From: Chromatiales bacterium
GTDB lineage: Bacteria; Pseudomonadota; Gammaproteobacteria; CAMYNG01
Reading direction: 5' to 3'
Assembly: GCA_027021685.1 (NCBI GenBank)
Contig: JALUTW010000202.1
Location: forward strand, 1 to 11,661
Length of the DNA stretch: 11,661 bases
A model generated the notes under the pieces. That model was given only the letters and a program-made list of their open reading frames with translations. It did no database searches and had not been told where the DNA came from. Shown here in pieces: positions 1 to 8,088 of this stretch; within the stretch, counting starts at the first letter, position 1; each line of letters opens with the position of its first letter. Both the position numbers and the translations under genes were made by a program.

Positions 1-337
1 TGTCGGCCGAGGTCTTCTCGCCGGTCACCACGTCGATGGCACCGGCCTGGCGCCGCTGCACGTAGGCCTGGGCCCGCATGGCGAAGGGCACCGAGGCCGG
101 CAGCGCCAGCATGTCGTCGCCGCCGGAGACGGTGCCCGCCTTCCAGTTGGGCAGGCGATAGTTCATGGCCACGAACTGCTCGCCGAACTCGTTGAGGCGG
201 GGGAAGGCGGCGTGGCAGGCGGCGCAGCTCATCTGGTACTGGCGGGCGAAGGCCGGAATGGCCGCGGCGGGACCCGGCGCCAGCCATGCCGCCGCCAGTG
301 CCAGGGCGATGCCCGTGAAGCGGCGGAATGCACTCAT
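1..337 (-). CDS. Exported monohaem cytochrome c, possibly a Cyc2-like porin-cytochrome (5' part only)
   Basis: The gene starts at ATG 337-335 and runs off the left edge, so only about 112 N-terminal residues are visible. AGGGAG lies 7 nt before the ATG. Residues 1-26 form a signal peptide with a likely cut after Ala-Ala-Ala26. A single CAACH haem-binding motif follows (Cys38, Cys41, His42) in the context IPAFARQYQMSCAACH, and then FPRLNEFGEQF. An exported protein with one haem near the N-terminus, the FAR...CxxCH...FP.LN.FG pattern, and then residues of alternating polarity (about 85-100) is typical of long proteins that have a haem domain fused to an outer-membrane beta-barrel, including the Cyc2 iron oxidases. 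The barrel would lie outside the window, so that part is inference. An ordinary soluble periplasmic cytochrome is the alternative. The gene follows rsmD after about 100 bp and may have its own promoter. Confidence 0.75.
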   Translation of the reverse strand, partial: MSAFRRFTGIALALAAAWLAPGPAAAIPAFARQYQMSCAACHAAFPRLNEFGEQFVAMNYRLPNWKAGTVSGGDDMLALPASVPFAMRAQAYVQRRQAGAIDVVTGEKTSAD

Positions 338-382
338 CTCCTTTCTCCCTACTTTTCAGCGGCGCAAGGTTGCCCGGAGAAC

Positions 383-423
383 AGTCTATCCGCCCCATGC
401 CTGCAGACCTTGATCCAGGGCAA
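383..423 (-). promoter_or_regulatory. Candidate FNR/CRP-family site and -10 box for the cytochrome gene
   Basis: Read on the minus strand, TTGCCCTGGATCAA (423-410) matches the FNR palindrome TTGAT-N4-ATCAA at 8 of 10 positions, with one half perfect. A weak -10-like TAGACT lies at 388-383. If transcription starts near 375-376, the palindrome is centred at about -41, the spacing of class II FNR-type activation. A redox- or oxygen-controlled cytochrome promoter would make sense, but each element is short and imperfect, so this is a prediction only. Confidence 0.28.
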
Positions 424-438
424 CAAGGCCGTTCGTTA

Positions 439-1029
439 TCACCCCTCCTCCGGGACCCCGCGCCCCGCGCCGGCCAGCCACAGGCCGTAGATCACGGCGC
501 CGGCACGCTTGCGCCGGTGCAGGATCCAGCCCGGCGGCGCCTCCGGCGTGGGCTCGTCTGCGGCGTGTTCGAAATAGACGTGGCCGCCGGGCGTGACCCA
601 GCCCGCGGCCAGTGCCGAGACGGTGGGTGCCAGCAGGCCGGCGTGGTAGGGCGGGTCCAGGAACACGATGTCGAAGGGCCGGGGTTCGCTGCGCAGCCAG
701 ACCTCCACCGGTTGCTGCACCACACGGCCCCGGTCCTCCGCACCCAGCACCTGCAGATGGTGGCGCAGGGCCCCGGCCGCCTCGGCCTGCTGCTCCACGA
801 ACACCGCCTCGCGCGCACCGCGGGACAGGGCCTCCAGGCCCAGGGCCCCGCTGCCGGCGAAGAGATCCAGGCAGCGGCTGCCTGCGATGACGGGGGCGAG
901 CCAGTTGAACAGGGTCTCCCGCACCCGGTCCGGTGTGGGCCGCAGGCCGGCCGCGTCGGGGAAGGCCAGGCGCCGCCCGCGCCAGTCCCCGCCGATGATG
1001 CGCAGGCGGTTGGACGGGCGCGGGTTCAC
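439..1029 (-). CDS. rsmD: 16S rRNA (guanine(966)-N(2))-methyltransferase RsmD
   Basis: This 196-residue protein has the usual RsmD length. RsmD transfers a methyl group from S-adenosylmethionine to N2 of G966 in 16S rRNA during small-subunit assembly in the cytoplasm. The N-terminal RIIGGDWRGRRL (10-21) and RPTPDRVRETLFNWL (30-44) are RsmD hallmarks. The SAM-binding motif I, LDLFAGSGALGLEALSRGA, is at 54-72, an acidic motif II is at FVE (77-79), and the N6/N2-amino-methyltransferase catalytic motif DPPY is at 125-128. Translation begins at a GTG that overlaps the TGA of the upstream M16 gene (GTGA), with no clear Shine-Dalgarno, so coupling to the peptidase gene is likely. Its position beside M16 genes and divergent from ftsY is a common gammaproteobacterial arrangement. 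Confidence 0.95.
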   Translation of the reverse strand: MNPRPSNRLRIIGGDWRGRRLAFPDAAGLRPTPDRVRETLFNWLAPVIAGSRCLDLFAGSGALGLEALSRGAREAVFVEQQAEAAGALRHHLQVLGAEDRGRVVQQPVEVWLRSEPRPFDIVFLDPPYHAGLLAPTVSALAAGWVTPGGHVYFEHAADEPTPEAPPGWILHRRKRAGAVIYGLWLAGAGRGVPEEG

Positions 1030-2393
1030 TTGGCGGGGGGTGCCTGCGGTCCCACCACCACGGTGACGAAACGGTCCGGGTGCACGCGGCGCTGGAAGGC
1101 GTCCCGGATGGCCTCCACGGTGACCGCCTCCACCCGGGCGTTGAAGGTGGCGAGGTAGTCCAGCGGCAGGCCGTAGAAGCCGATCATGGCCACGTACTCG
1201 GCGATGTCGCTGTTGGAGTCGATGCGCAGCGGGAAGCCGCCGGTGATGTTCTTCTGCGCATGCGACAGCTCCTCCGCCGTGGGGCCCTCGTCGACGAACC
1301 GGCGCACGGTCTCCTCCAGCAGCTTCAGCGCCTCGCCGGCCTGCCCGGCCTTGGTCTGCATGCCCACCACGAACGGCCCCGCCACGCGCATGGGCGCAAA
1401 GTAGCTGTAGGCGCTGTAGGCCAGGCCGCGCTTCTCGCGCACCTCGGTGAGAATGCGCGAGGAAAACCCGGAGCCGCCCAGGATGTGGTTGCCCACGTAA
1501 AGGGCGAAGTAGTCGGGATCACCGCGCTTCATCCCCGCCTGCCCCATGAGAATGTGCACCTGGCTGGAGGGATGCTCCAGCCGCTGCATGCCGCCCCGGG
1601 TCGCGGGCACCGGCGGCAGCGGTGGCGCGGCCTCGCCCCGCGGCAGGCCGTCGGCCAGCTGCGCGGCCATGGCCTCGGCGCGGGCGCGGTCCACGTCGCC
1701 CACGATGACCAGCACCAGGTTGGCGGCCACGTAGTAGCGGCGGTGGAAGTCGCGCACCGCCTCCACCGTGAGCGCCCGCACCGATGCCTCGGTCCCGGTC
1801 ACCGGGGAGGCATAGGGATGCCCGTCGTACAGGGCCCGGTAGAAGGCCCTGGCCGCCAGCTCGTCCGGCTGCTGCTTCTCGTCCGCCAGCACCACCAGGG
1901 TGCGCTCACGCTCGCGGGCGAACTCGGCCGGTTCGAAACGGGGATGCTGGACCACCGCCGCCAGGGTCTCCAGCGCCGGGGCCAGGTAGGCCGGATCGCT
2001 GAGGCTGCGCAGGCTCACCGTGGCCATGTCGCGGGCCACGCCGGCGCCATAGACGGCGCCCAGATCCTCGAACCGCTCCGCCACCGTGTTGGTGTCCCAC
2101 TCCCCGGCGCCCTGGTCCAGCAGCAGGTTGGTCAGGCGCGCCAGGCCGGGCCGGTCGCCGTCGCGGGCGGCGCCGGCGTCGAACACCAGGCGCACGTCCA
2201 CCATGGGGAGCTGCGGGGCGTGGACATACAGCACCCGCGCCCCCTTTTCGCTGCGCCAGGCCTGGATGGCGAGCCCCGTGCTCACCGCGCCGGCCTGCTC
2301 TTCGTGCACCGTGCGCGGCTTCAACAGGGCCAGCGCCAGCAGCACCGCCACCAGCGCCAGCACCACGAACAGAAAACGCCTGCTTCCCAACAT
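1026..2393 (-). CDS. M16B peptidase-like protein without zinc ligands (partner subunit)
   Basis: This 455-residue protein has a hydrophobic N-terminus (about residues 7-24, after Arg5-Arg6) acting as a signal or membrane anchor, followed by the two M16 half-domains. Where active M16 enzymes have HxxEH, it reads R86-L-T-N89-L90, so all zinc ligands are gone. The C-terminal half keeps the substrate-binding Arg/Tyr pair in REKRGLAY (R319, Y326), preceded by GGSGFSSRILTEV. The gene starts 10 bp after the stop of the zinc-bearing M16 gene, with GAGG 8 nt before the ATG. Two-subunit M16B enzymes are known in which one chain brings the zinc site and the other the R/Y pair, and this pair fits that scheme. 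Substrates are unknown. The probable location is the periplasmic face of the inner membrane. Confidence 0.9.
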   Translation of the reverse strand: MLGSRRFLFVVLALVAVLLALALLKPRTVHEEQAGAVSTGLAIQAWRSEKGARVLYVHAPQLPMVDVRLVFDAGAARDGDRPGLARLTNLLLDQGAGEWDTNTVAERFEDLGAVYGAGVARDMATVSLRSLSDPAYLAPALETLAAVVQHPRFEPAEFARERERTLVVLADEKQQPDELAARAFYRALYDGHPYASPVTGTEASVRALTVEAVRDFHRRYYVAANLVLVIVGDVDRARAEAMAAQLADGLPRGEAAPPLPPVPATRGGMQRLEHPSSQVHILMGQAGMKRGDPDYFALYVGNHILGGSGFSSRILTEVREKRGLAYSAYSYFAPMRVAGPFVVGMQTKAGQAGEALKLLEETVRRFVDEGPTAEELSHAQKNITGGFPLRIDSNSDIAEYVAMIGFYGLPLDYLATFNARVEAVTVEAIRDAFQRRVHPDRFVTVVVGPQAPPAK

Positions 2394-2403
2394 GTCCCGT
2401 GCC

Positions 2404-3765
2404 TCAGTGGTGACGGCCGCGGGCCGGCGGCGCCGGTCCGGCCTCGTCCAGCGGCAGCGGCTCCAGCACCGCCACCACCAGCCGGTCGTCGGTGAAGTAT
2501 TTCCGCGCCACCGCCTGGACCTGCTCCGCGGTGACGGCCTTGACCCGCGGCACGTACTCCGCCGCCCGCTGCCAGCCCAGGCCCACCGTCTCCAGCCGCC
2601 CCAGGCGCATGGCCTGGTAGAACACCGAGTCGCGCTCGAAGACGTCGCCCGCCACCACCTGGGCCTTGATGCGCGACAACTCGGCCGCGCTGATGGGCTC
2701 GTTCTTGAGGCGCTCGATCTGGGCGCGGATGGCGGCCTCCACCTCGGCCACGGTGCGGCCGTTGGCGGGCGTGGCATCGATGACGAAGCGCTGGTCCTGG
2801 CGCGAATACAGGTCGTAGCCGGCATCGGCGTCGGCGGCGATCTTCTGCGCCCGCACCAGCTCCCGCGGCAGGCGTGCGCTCTCGCCGCCGGCCAGCACGC
2901 CGGCCAGCACCTCCAGGGCATAGGCCTCCCAGTCGGGGCTGGCGGTGGCCAGCACCGGGGTCTGCCAGCCCATGACCAGGTAAGGCAGCCGTGCCGGCGC
3001 CTTGACCGTGATGCGGCGCAAGCCGCGCTGGGGCATCTCCACCCGCGGCTTGGGCGGGGCCGCGTCGCGCCGGGGCAGCGGCCCGAAGTGCTTGCGGGCC
3101 AGGGCCAGCACCTGCTGCGGGTCCACGTCGCCGGCCACCACCAGGGTGGCGTTGGCCGGCGTGTACCAGCGCCGGTACCAGTCCTGCAGGTCGGCCAGGG
3201 TCAGGTGTTCCAGGTCCACCATCCAACCGATGACCGGGTGCCGGTAGGGGCTGTTGAAGTAGGCCGCGGCGTTGAACTGCTCCCAGGTCAGGGCCCGCGG
3301 CCTGTCCTCGGTGCGCAGGCGGCGCTCCTCCATCACCACCTTGCGCTCCTTGTCGAACTCGGCCTCCTGCAGCAGCAGGTTGACCATGCGATCGGCCTCC
3401 AGCTCCAGCGCCACCGGCAGGCGCGAGCGCTCCAGCAACTGGAAGTAGGCGGTGTAGTCGGCGCCGGTGAAGGCGTTCTCGCGGCCGCCGTTCTCGGCGA
3501 TGATGCGCGAGAACTCGCCCGGGCCATGGCGCCGGGTGCCCTTGAACATCATGTGCTCCAGCACGTGGGAAATGCCGGTGATGCCATCGTGCTCGTAGCT
3601 GGCCCCCACCTTGTACCAGACCTGGGACACCACCACCGGTGCCCGGTGATCCTCCTGCACCAGCACCTTCATGCCGTTGTCCAGCATGAACTCGTGCACG
3701 GTCTGGGCCAATGCCGGCGGCGCCAGCAGCATCAATGCGGACAACAGGCCCGCGCGCATGGTCAT
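2404..3765 (-). CDS. Exported M16B zinc metallopeptidase (catalytic subunit)
   Basis: This is a 453-residue insulinase-family (M16) peptidase. The start is placed at ATG 3765-3763 because AGGAG lies 10 nt before it; an ATG two codons later (3759) is also possible. Residues 1-20 form a signal peptide ending Ala-Leu-Ala before Gln21. The inverted zinc motif HVLEH is at H67-E70-H71, and the third ligand is Glu147, 76 residues after His71, in the EERR segment. The second half-domain is present, but the usual R-x6-Y pair is not: the aligned stretch reads RAQKIAAD. That pair occurs in the next gene, so the two products probably form one heterodimeric enzyme. The gene diverges from ftsY and heads a peptidase-peptidase-rsmD operon. 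It probably degrades peptides or misfolded protein in the periplasm; the substrate is not evident. Confidence 0.93.
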   Translation of the reverse strand: MTMRAGLLSALMLLAPPALAQTVHEFMLDNGMKVLVQEDHRAPVVVSQVWYKVGASYEHDGITGISHVLEHMMFKGTRRHGPGEFSRIIAENGGRENAFTGADYTAYFQLLERSRLPVALELEADRMVNLLLQEAEFDKERKVVMEERRLRTEDRPRALTWEQFNAAAYFNSPYRHPVIGWMVDLEHLTLADLQDWYRRWYTPANATLVVAGDVDPQQVLALARKHFGPLPRRDAAPPKPRVEMPQRGLRRITVKAPARLPYLVMGWQTPVLATASPDWEAYALEVLAGVLAGGESARLPRELVRAQKIAADADAGYDLYSRQDQRFVIDATPANGRTVAEVEAAIRAQIERLKNEPISAAELSRIKAQVVAGDVFERDSVFYQAMRLGRLETVGLGWQRAAEYVPRVKAVTAEQVQAVARKYFTDDRLVVAVLEPLPLDEAGPAPPARGRHH

Positions 3766-3811
3766 GGACGGGTTTCTCCTTGCTGGTTCTCCGGTCGCGG
3801 GCACACGCGCT

Positions 3812-3843
3812 CACGCGGCCGGACCGGGCGGTGGTAGGATAAC
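3812..3843 (+). promoter_or_regulatory. Candidate ftsY promoter with extended -10
   Basis: The 134 bp between the divergent M16 and ftsY starts must hold promoters for both strands. On the plus strand, TGGTAGGAT has the TGn extended -10 form with hexamer TAGGAT at 3835-3840. No good -35 box is found 17 bp upstream, as expected if the extended -10 compensates. The predicted start near 3847 gives a leader of about 50 nt. I could not pick a convincing minus-strand promoter for the peptidase genes. Confidence 0.3.
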
Positions 3844-3899
3844 GCATCCGGACCGGCGCCGCGCAGGTGCAGCGCCCCGTGCTGTGACCACTGCACAAG

Positions 3900-4892
3900 A
3901 TGTTTGGTTTCAACAAATCGCGTCCCCGGGACGACGACGGCGACCGGCGCGGGCTGTTCGGCCGCCTGCTGGCCGGCCTGGCCCGCACCCGCCACGGCCT
4001 CACCGACGCCCTGGCCGCCCTGGTGCGCGGTCGCGGCGAGGTGGACGACGAGCTGCTGGAGGAGCTGGAGACCCTGCTGCTGGCCGCCGACGTGGGCGTG
4101 GACACCACCCGCCGCATCATGACCGGCCTGGAGCAGGAGATCGCGCGCGGCCGGGTGCGGGATCCCGGGGCACTCATGGAGGCCCTGCGCGCGGCGCTGG
4201 CGGAGATCCTCGCCCCCTGCAGCCGGCCGCTGACCATCGACGAGGCGCACCGGCCCTTCGTCATTCTCATGGTGGGCGTCAACGGGGCCGGCAAGACCAC
4301 CACCATCGGCAAGCTGGCCCACCGCTTCAAGGCCGAGGGCCGCTCGGTGATGCTGGCCGCCGGCGACACCTTCCGCGCCGCGGCGGTGGAGCAGCTCCAG
4401 CAATGGGGCGAACGCAACGGTGTCCCGGTGGTGGCGCAGGCGCCGGGGGCCGACGCCGCCTCGGTGATCTACGACGCCCTGGCCTCGGCGCGGGCCCGCG
4501 GCGTGGACGTGCTCATTGCCGACACCGCCGGGCGCCTGCACACCCAGGCCCATCTCATGGAGGAGCTGAAAAAGATCCGGCGGGTCATGGCCAAGCTGGA
4601 CGAAACCGCCCCCCACGAGGTGATGCTGGTGCTCGACGCCGGCACCGGCCAGAATGCCCTGGCCCAGGCCCGCCAGTTCCACGAGGCGGTGGGCGTGACC
4701 GGCATCACCCTGACCAAGCTGGACGGCACCGCCAAGGGCGGCATCATCTTCGCCATCGCCGACGCCCTGGGCCTGCCCATCCGCTTCGTGGGGGTGGGCG
4801 AGGCGGCCGAGGACCTGCGCCCCTTCGACGCCGGGGAGTTCATCGACGCCCTGTTCGCCGGCGGCGGGGCAGACGACGCAGGCACCGGATGA
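3900..4892 (+). CDS. ftsY: Signal recognition particle receptor FtsY
   Basis: FtsY is the SRP-type GTPase that docks SRP-ribosome complexes at the inner membrane for co-translational insertion. This 330-residue protein has a short charged N-terminus (about 1-20), a helical N domain (about 20-110), and a complete G domain: P-loop GVNGAGKTT (126-134), insertion-box region DTFRAAA just after, DTAGR (208-212), and TKLDGTAKGG from T272. The acidic A domain that makes E. coli FtsY about 500 residues long is almost absent, leaving an NG-core form. ATG 3900 is the only usable start because an in-frame TGA lies at 3885-3887; no strong Shine-Dalgarno is visible. Its last codons overlap ftsE by ATGA, so the two are translationally coupled. 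Confidence 0.96.
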   Translation: MFGFNKSRPRDDDGDRRGLFGRLLAGLARTRHGLTDALAALVRGRGEVDDELLEELETLLLAADVGVDTTRRIMTGLEQEIARGRVRDPGALMEALRAALAEILAPCSRPLTIDEAHRPFVILMVGVNGAGKTTTIGKLAHRFKAEGRSVMLAAGDTFRAAAVEQLQQWGERNGVPVVAQAPGADAASVIYDALASARARGVDVLIADTAGRLHTQAHLMEELKKIRRVMAKLDETAPHEVMLVLDAGTGQNALAQARQFHEAVGVTGITLTKLDGTAKGGIIFAIADALGLPIRFVGVGEAAEDLRPFDAGEFIDALFAGGGADDAGTG

Positions 4893-5560
4893 TCCGCTTT
4901 TCCAACGTCACCAAGCGCTACCCCGGCGGGCAGGAGGCCCTGAGCGACGTGAGCCTGCACCTGGCGCCGGGGGAGATGGCCTTTCTCACCGGCCACTCGG
5001 GCGCAGGCAAGAGCACCCTGCTCAAGCTCATCGCCCTGCTGGAGCGCGCCACCCGCGGCCAGGTGGTGATCAACGGCCAGAACCTGGCCAAGCTGGGCCG
5101 CCGCCGGGTGCCCTTGCTCCGGCGCAACATCGGCATCATCTTCCAGGACCACCGCCTGCTGCTGGACCGCACCGTGTACGACAACGTGGCCCTGCCGCTC
5201 ATCATCGCCGGCTTTCCCGCGCGCGAGATCGGCCGCCGCGTGCGCGCGGCGCTGGACAAGGTGGACCTGCTGGGCAAGGAGCGGGCCTACCCCATCACCC
5301 TGTCGGGCGGCGAGCAGCAGCGGGTGGGCATCGCCCGGGCCATCGTGACCAAGCCGCCCATCCTGCTGGCCGACGAGCCCACCGGCAACCTGGACCCGGA
5401 TCTGTCGCGCGAGATCATGGGCCTGTTCGACCAGTTCAACCAGGTGGGGGTCACGGTGCTGGTGGCCAGCCACGATCTCGATCTCATCCGCACCATGAAC
5501 AAGCGCATCCTGGTGCTCAGGCAGGGGAGGCTGGTGGATGACACCGCGGCCGCCGCCTGA
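4889..5560 (+). CDS. ftsE: Cell division ATP-binding protein FtsE
   Basis: FtsE is the cytoplasmic ATPase of the FtsEX complex, which in gammaproteobacteria drives periplasmic activation of septal murein amidases through EnvC and supports divisome assembly. The 223-residue length is typical. Visible ABC motifs are Walker A GHSGAGKST with Lys41, a Q-loop in IIFQDHRLL, the signature LSGGEQQR (138-145), Walker B ILLADEPT with D162-E163, and the switch His195 in VASHD. All catalytic residues are intact. The start overlaps the ftsY stop (ATGA at 4889-4892), and the end overlaps ftsX by 23 bp, so ftsYEX behave as a tight operon. Confidence 0.97.
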   Translation: MIRFSNVTKRYPGGQEALSDVSLHLAPGEMAFLTGHSGAGKSTLLKLIALLERATRGQVVINGQNLAKLGRRRVPLLRRNIGIIFQDHRLLLDRTVYDNVALPLIIAGFPAREIGRRVRAALDKVDLLGKERAYPITLSGGEQQRVGIARAIVTKPPILLADEPTGNLDPDLSREIMGLFDQFNQVGVTVLVASHDLDLIRTMNKRILVLRQGRLVDDTAAAA

Positions 5561-6527
5561 CGCCGACGGCGTGCGCGCCCCCGCCGCCCCCGGCGACCGC
5601 CGTCTCGCCACCCGGCTGGCCACCTGGGCCCTGCGCCACGCCCAGGTGTTCTTCGAGAGCCTGGGCCGCCTGAGCCGCACCCCGTTTTCCACCCTCATGA
5701 CCGCGGCGGTCATCGGCATCGCCCTGGCCCTGCCCACGGGGCTGCACGTGATCCTCAAGAACCTGCAGCAGCTGGGCGGGGGCCTGGAGAGTGCCGCCCG
5801 CATCTCCCTGTTCCTGAAGAAGGACACCTCCGAGGCCGCGGCCCGGCGCATGGTGCGCGAGCTGTCCGCCCTGCCCGAGGTGGCGCGGGTGCGCTACATC
5901 TCCCGGGACGAGGCCCTGGCCGAGTTCAAGCGCCTGTCGGGTTTCGGCGCCGCCCTCGATGCCCTGGCCGAGAACCCCCTGCCCGCGGTCATCGTGGTCA
6001 CCCCCGCCCTGCGCCAGGCCCCGGAGGCGGCCGCGCGCCTGCTGGCGCAGTTCAAGGCCTACCCGGCGGTGGACCTGGCCCAGCTCGACCAGCAGTGGAT
6101 CCAGCGCCTCTACGCCCTCATGGACATCGCCGCCCGCGGGGTGCAGGTGCTGGCGGTCCTGCTGGCCCTGGGCGTGGTGCTGGTGGTGGGCAACACCATC
6201 CGCCTGGCCATCCAGAACCGCCGCGACGAGATCGTGATCATCAAGCTCATCGGCGGTACCGACGCCTTCATCCGCCGGCCGTTCCTCTACGCCGGCTTCT
6301 GGTACGGCCTCATGGGCGGCGCCGCCGCCTGGCTGTTCATCGCCCTGGCCCTGGGCGCCCTGGCCGGGCCGGTGGACCAGCTCGCCGCCCTCTACCACAG
6401 CGGCTTCAGCCTGCAGGGGCTGGGGGCGGAGGGGGCCGCGGTGCTCATGGGCCTGAGCGTGGTGCTGGGCCTGGCCGGATCCTGGCTGGCGGTGGGGCGC
6501 CACCTGCGGGAGATCGAGCCGCGCTGA
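5538..6527 (+). CDS. ftsX: Cell division membrane protein FtsX
   Basis: FtsX is the permease-like partner of FtsE; it carries no substrate but transmits ATPase-driven movement to periplasmic hydrolase regulators. The 329-residue protein shows the FtsX topology: a cytoplasmic N-terminal tail rich in Pro and Arg (1-50), TM1 (about 53-72), a periplasmic domain (about 75-200) that binds EnvC-type partners in other species, then TM2 (about 203-223), TM3 (about 250-277) and TM4 (about 300-321). The cytoplasmic loop RLAIQNRRDEIVIIKLIGG after TM2 and the C-terminal REIEPR are characteristic. The start ATG at 5538 lies inside ftsE, with GGGAGG 7 nt before it. In most relatives rpoH follows next; here another gene intervenes. 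Confidence 0.96.
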   Translation: MTPRPPPDADGVRAPAAPGDRRLATRLATWALRHAQVFFESLGRLSRTPFSTLMTAAVIGIALALPTGLHVILKNLQQLGGGLESAARISLFLKKDTSEAAARRMVRELSALPEVARVRYISRDEALAEFKRLSGFGAALDALAENPLPAVIVVTPALRQAPEAAARLLAQFKAYPAVDLAQLDQQWIQRLYALMDIAARGVQVLAVLLALGVVLVVGNTIRLAIQNRRDEIVIIKLIGGTDAFIRRPFLYAGFWYGLMGGAAAWLFIALALGALAGPVDQLAALYHSGFSLQGLGAEGAAVLMGLSVVLGLAGSWLAVGRHLREIEPR

Positions 6528-6592
6528 GCGGGCCCGGCCGGGGGCAGTCCGGCTCAACATCTCCGGCCGTCGGTCGAAAACTACCGTTGGGG

Positions 6593-6618
6593 CCGGGAAA
6601 ACCCCGTGCTTCCCGGGG
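6593..6618 (+). other. Competing hairpins between ftsX and the diguanylate cyclase gene
   Basis: CCGGGAA (6593-6599) can pair with TTCCCGG (6610-6616) over a 10-nt loop. CCCCG (6602-6606) can instead pair with CGGGG (6614-6618). The two structures exclude each other. No T-run follows, so this is not a standard intrinsic terminator. It may weaken read-through from ftsX or shape the leader of the next gene. The rest of the 110-bp spacer shows nothing I recognise. Confidence 0.25.
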
Positions 6619-6622
6619 AGAC

Positions 6623-6637
6623 TGCTAGGATCAGGGC
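6623..6637 (+). promoter_or_regulatory. Extended -10 / Shine-Dalgarno overlap before the diguanylate cyclase gene
   Basis: TGCTAGGAT (6623-6631) reads as an extended -10 box with hexamer TAGGAT. Its transcription start would fall at about 6638, the A of the ATG, giving a leaderless mRNA. The same bases include AGGA (6627-6630), a Shine-Dalgarno 7 nt before the ATG, which would work only on longer read-through transcripts from ftsX. No -35 box is apparent. Confidence 0.28.
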
Positions 6638-8011
<1,374 letters not shown>

Positions 8012-8017
<6 letters not shown>

Positions 8018-8050
8018 ATATTCAATATTATCAATAACTTATGATTTTCA
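8012..8050. other. AT-rich island upstream of the rpoH promoters
   Basis: About 40 bp of strongly AT-rich sequence (8012-8050) stands out in an otherwise very GC-rich window. It covers the stop codon of the cyclase gene and ends about 10 bp before the sigma-E -35 element. It contains TATGAT (8040-8045, 5 of 6 to a -10 box, no matching -35) and TTCAATATTATCAA (8021-8034, 8 of 10 to an FNR-type palindrome). It may serve as a curved or UP-like upstream element, or hold an additional promoter or regulator site. I cannot tell which. Confidence 0.4.
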
Positions 8051-8060
8051 AGGGCGGCCG

Positions 8061-8088
8061 GGAACTCGCCCGCGGATTGGCACTCTAA
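8061..8088 (+). promoter_or_regulatory. Sigma-E (RpoE)-type promoter of rpoH
   Basis: GGAACTC (8061-8067) matches the sigma-E -35 consensus GGAACTT at 6 of 7 positions. TCTAA (8084-8088) matches the -10 consensus exactly, and the 16-bp gap equals that of the E. coli rpoH P3 promoter. Transcription would start near 8094-8096, giving a leader of about 40 nt to the preferred ATG. This links rpoH expression to envelope stress. Confidence 0.65.

Noticed and set aside
1080..2495. Long plus-strand open frame opposite the second M16 gene
   Set aside because: It is antisense to a clear M16 gene, its translation is rich in His/Gly/Arg with no domain, and it arises from GC-biased codon use on the other strand.
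2086..3837. 583-codon plus-strand open frame opposite the M16 genes
   Set aside because: It is a shadow of the two peptidase genes, with low-complexity composition and no plausible start or ribosome site.
2321..4417. 698-codon minus-strand open frame spanning the M16 gene and ftsY
   Set aside because: It crosses the divergent promoter region and runs antisense to ftsY; the sequence is Ala/Gly/Arg-rich filler with no motif.
6516..6555. GAGCCG...CGGCTC inverted repeat at the end of ftsX as a terminator
   Set aside because: The arms are 6 bp with a long GC-rich loop and no T-run. Expected by chance in sequence this rich in G and C.
8046..8053. CTTGAAAA on the minus strand as a sigma-32 -35 element
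   Set aside because: No CCCCAT-like -10 follows at 13-14 bp, and it would point into the cyclase gene.
8052..8071. GGGCG...CGCCC hairpin as a terminator of the cyclase gene
   Set aside because: The stem is only 5 bp with a 10-nt loop and no T-run follows on either strand. It lies partly in the sigma-E -35 element, which explains the sequence better.
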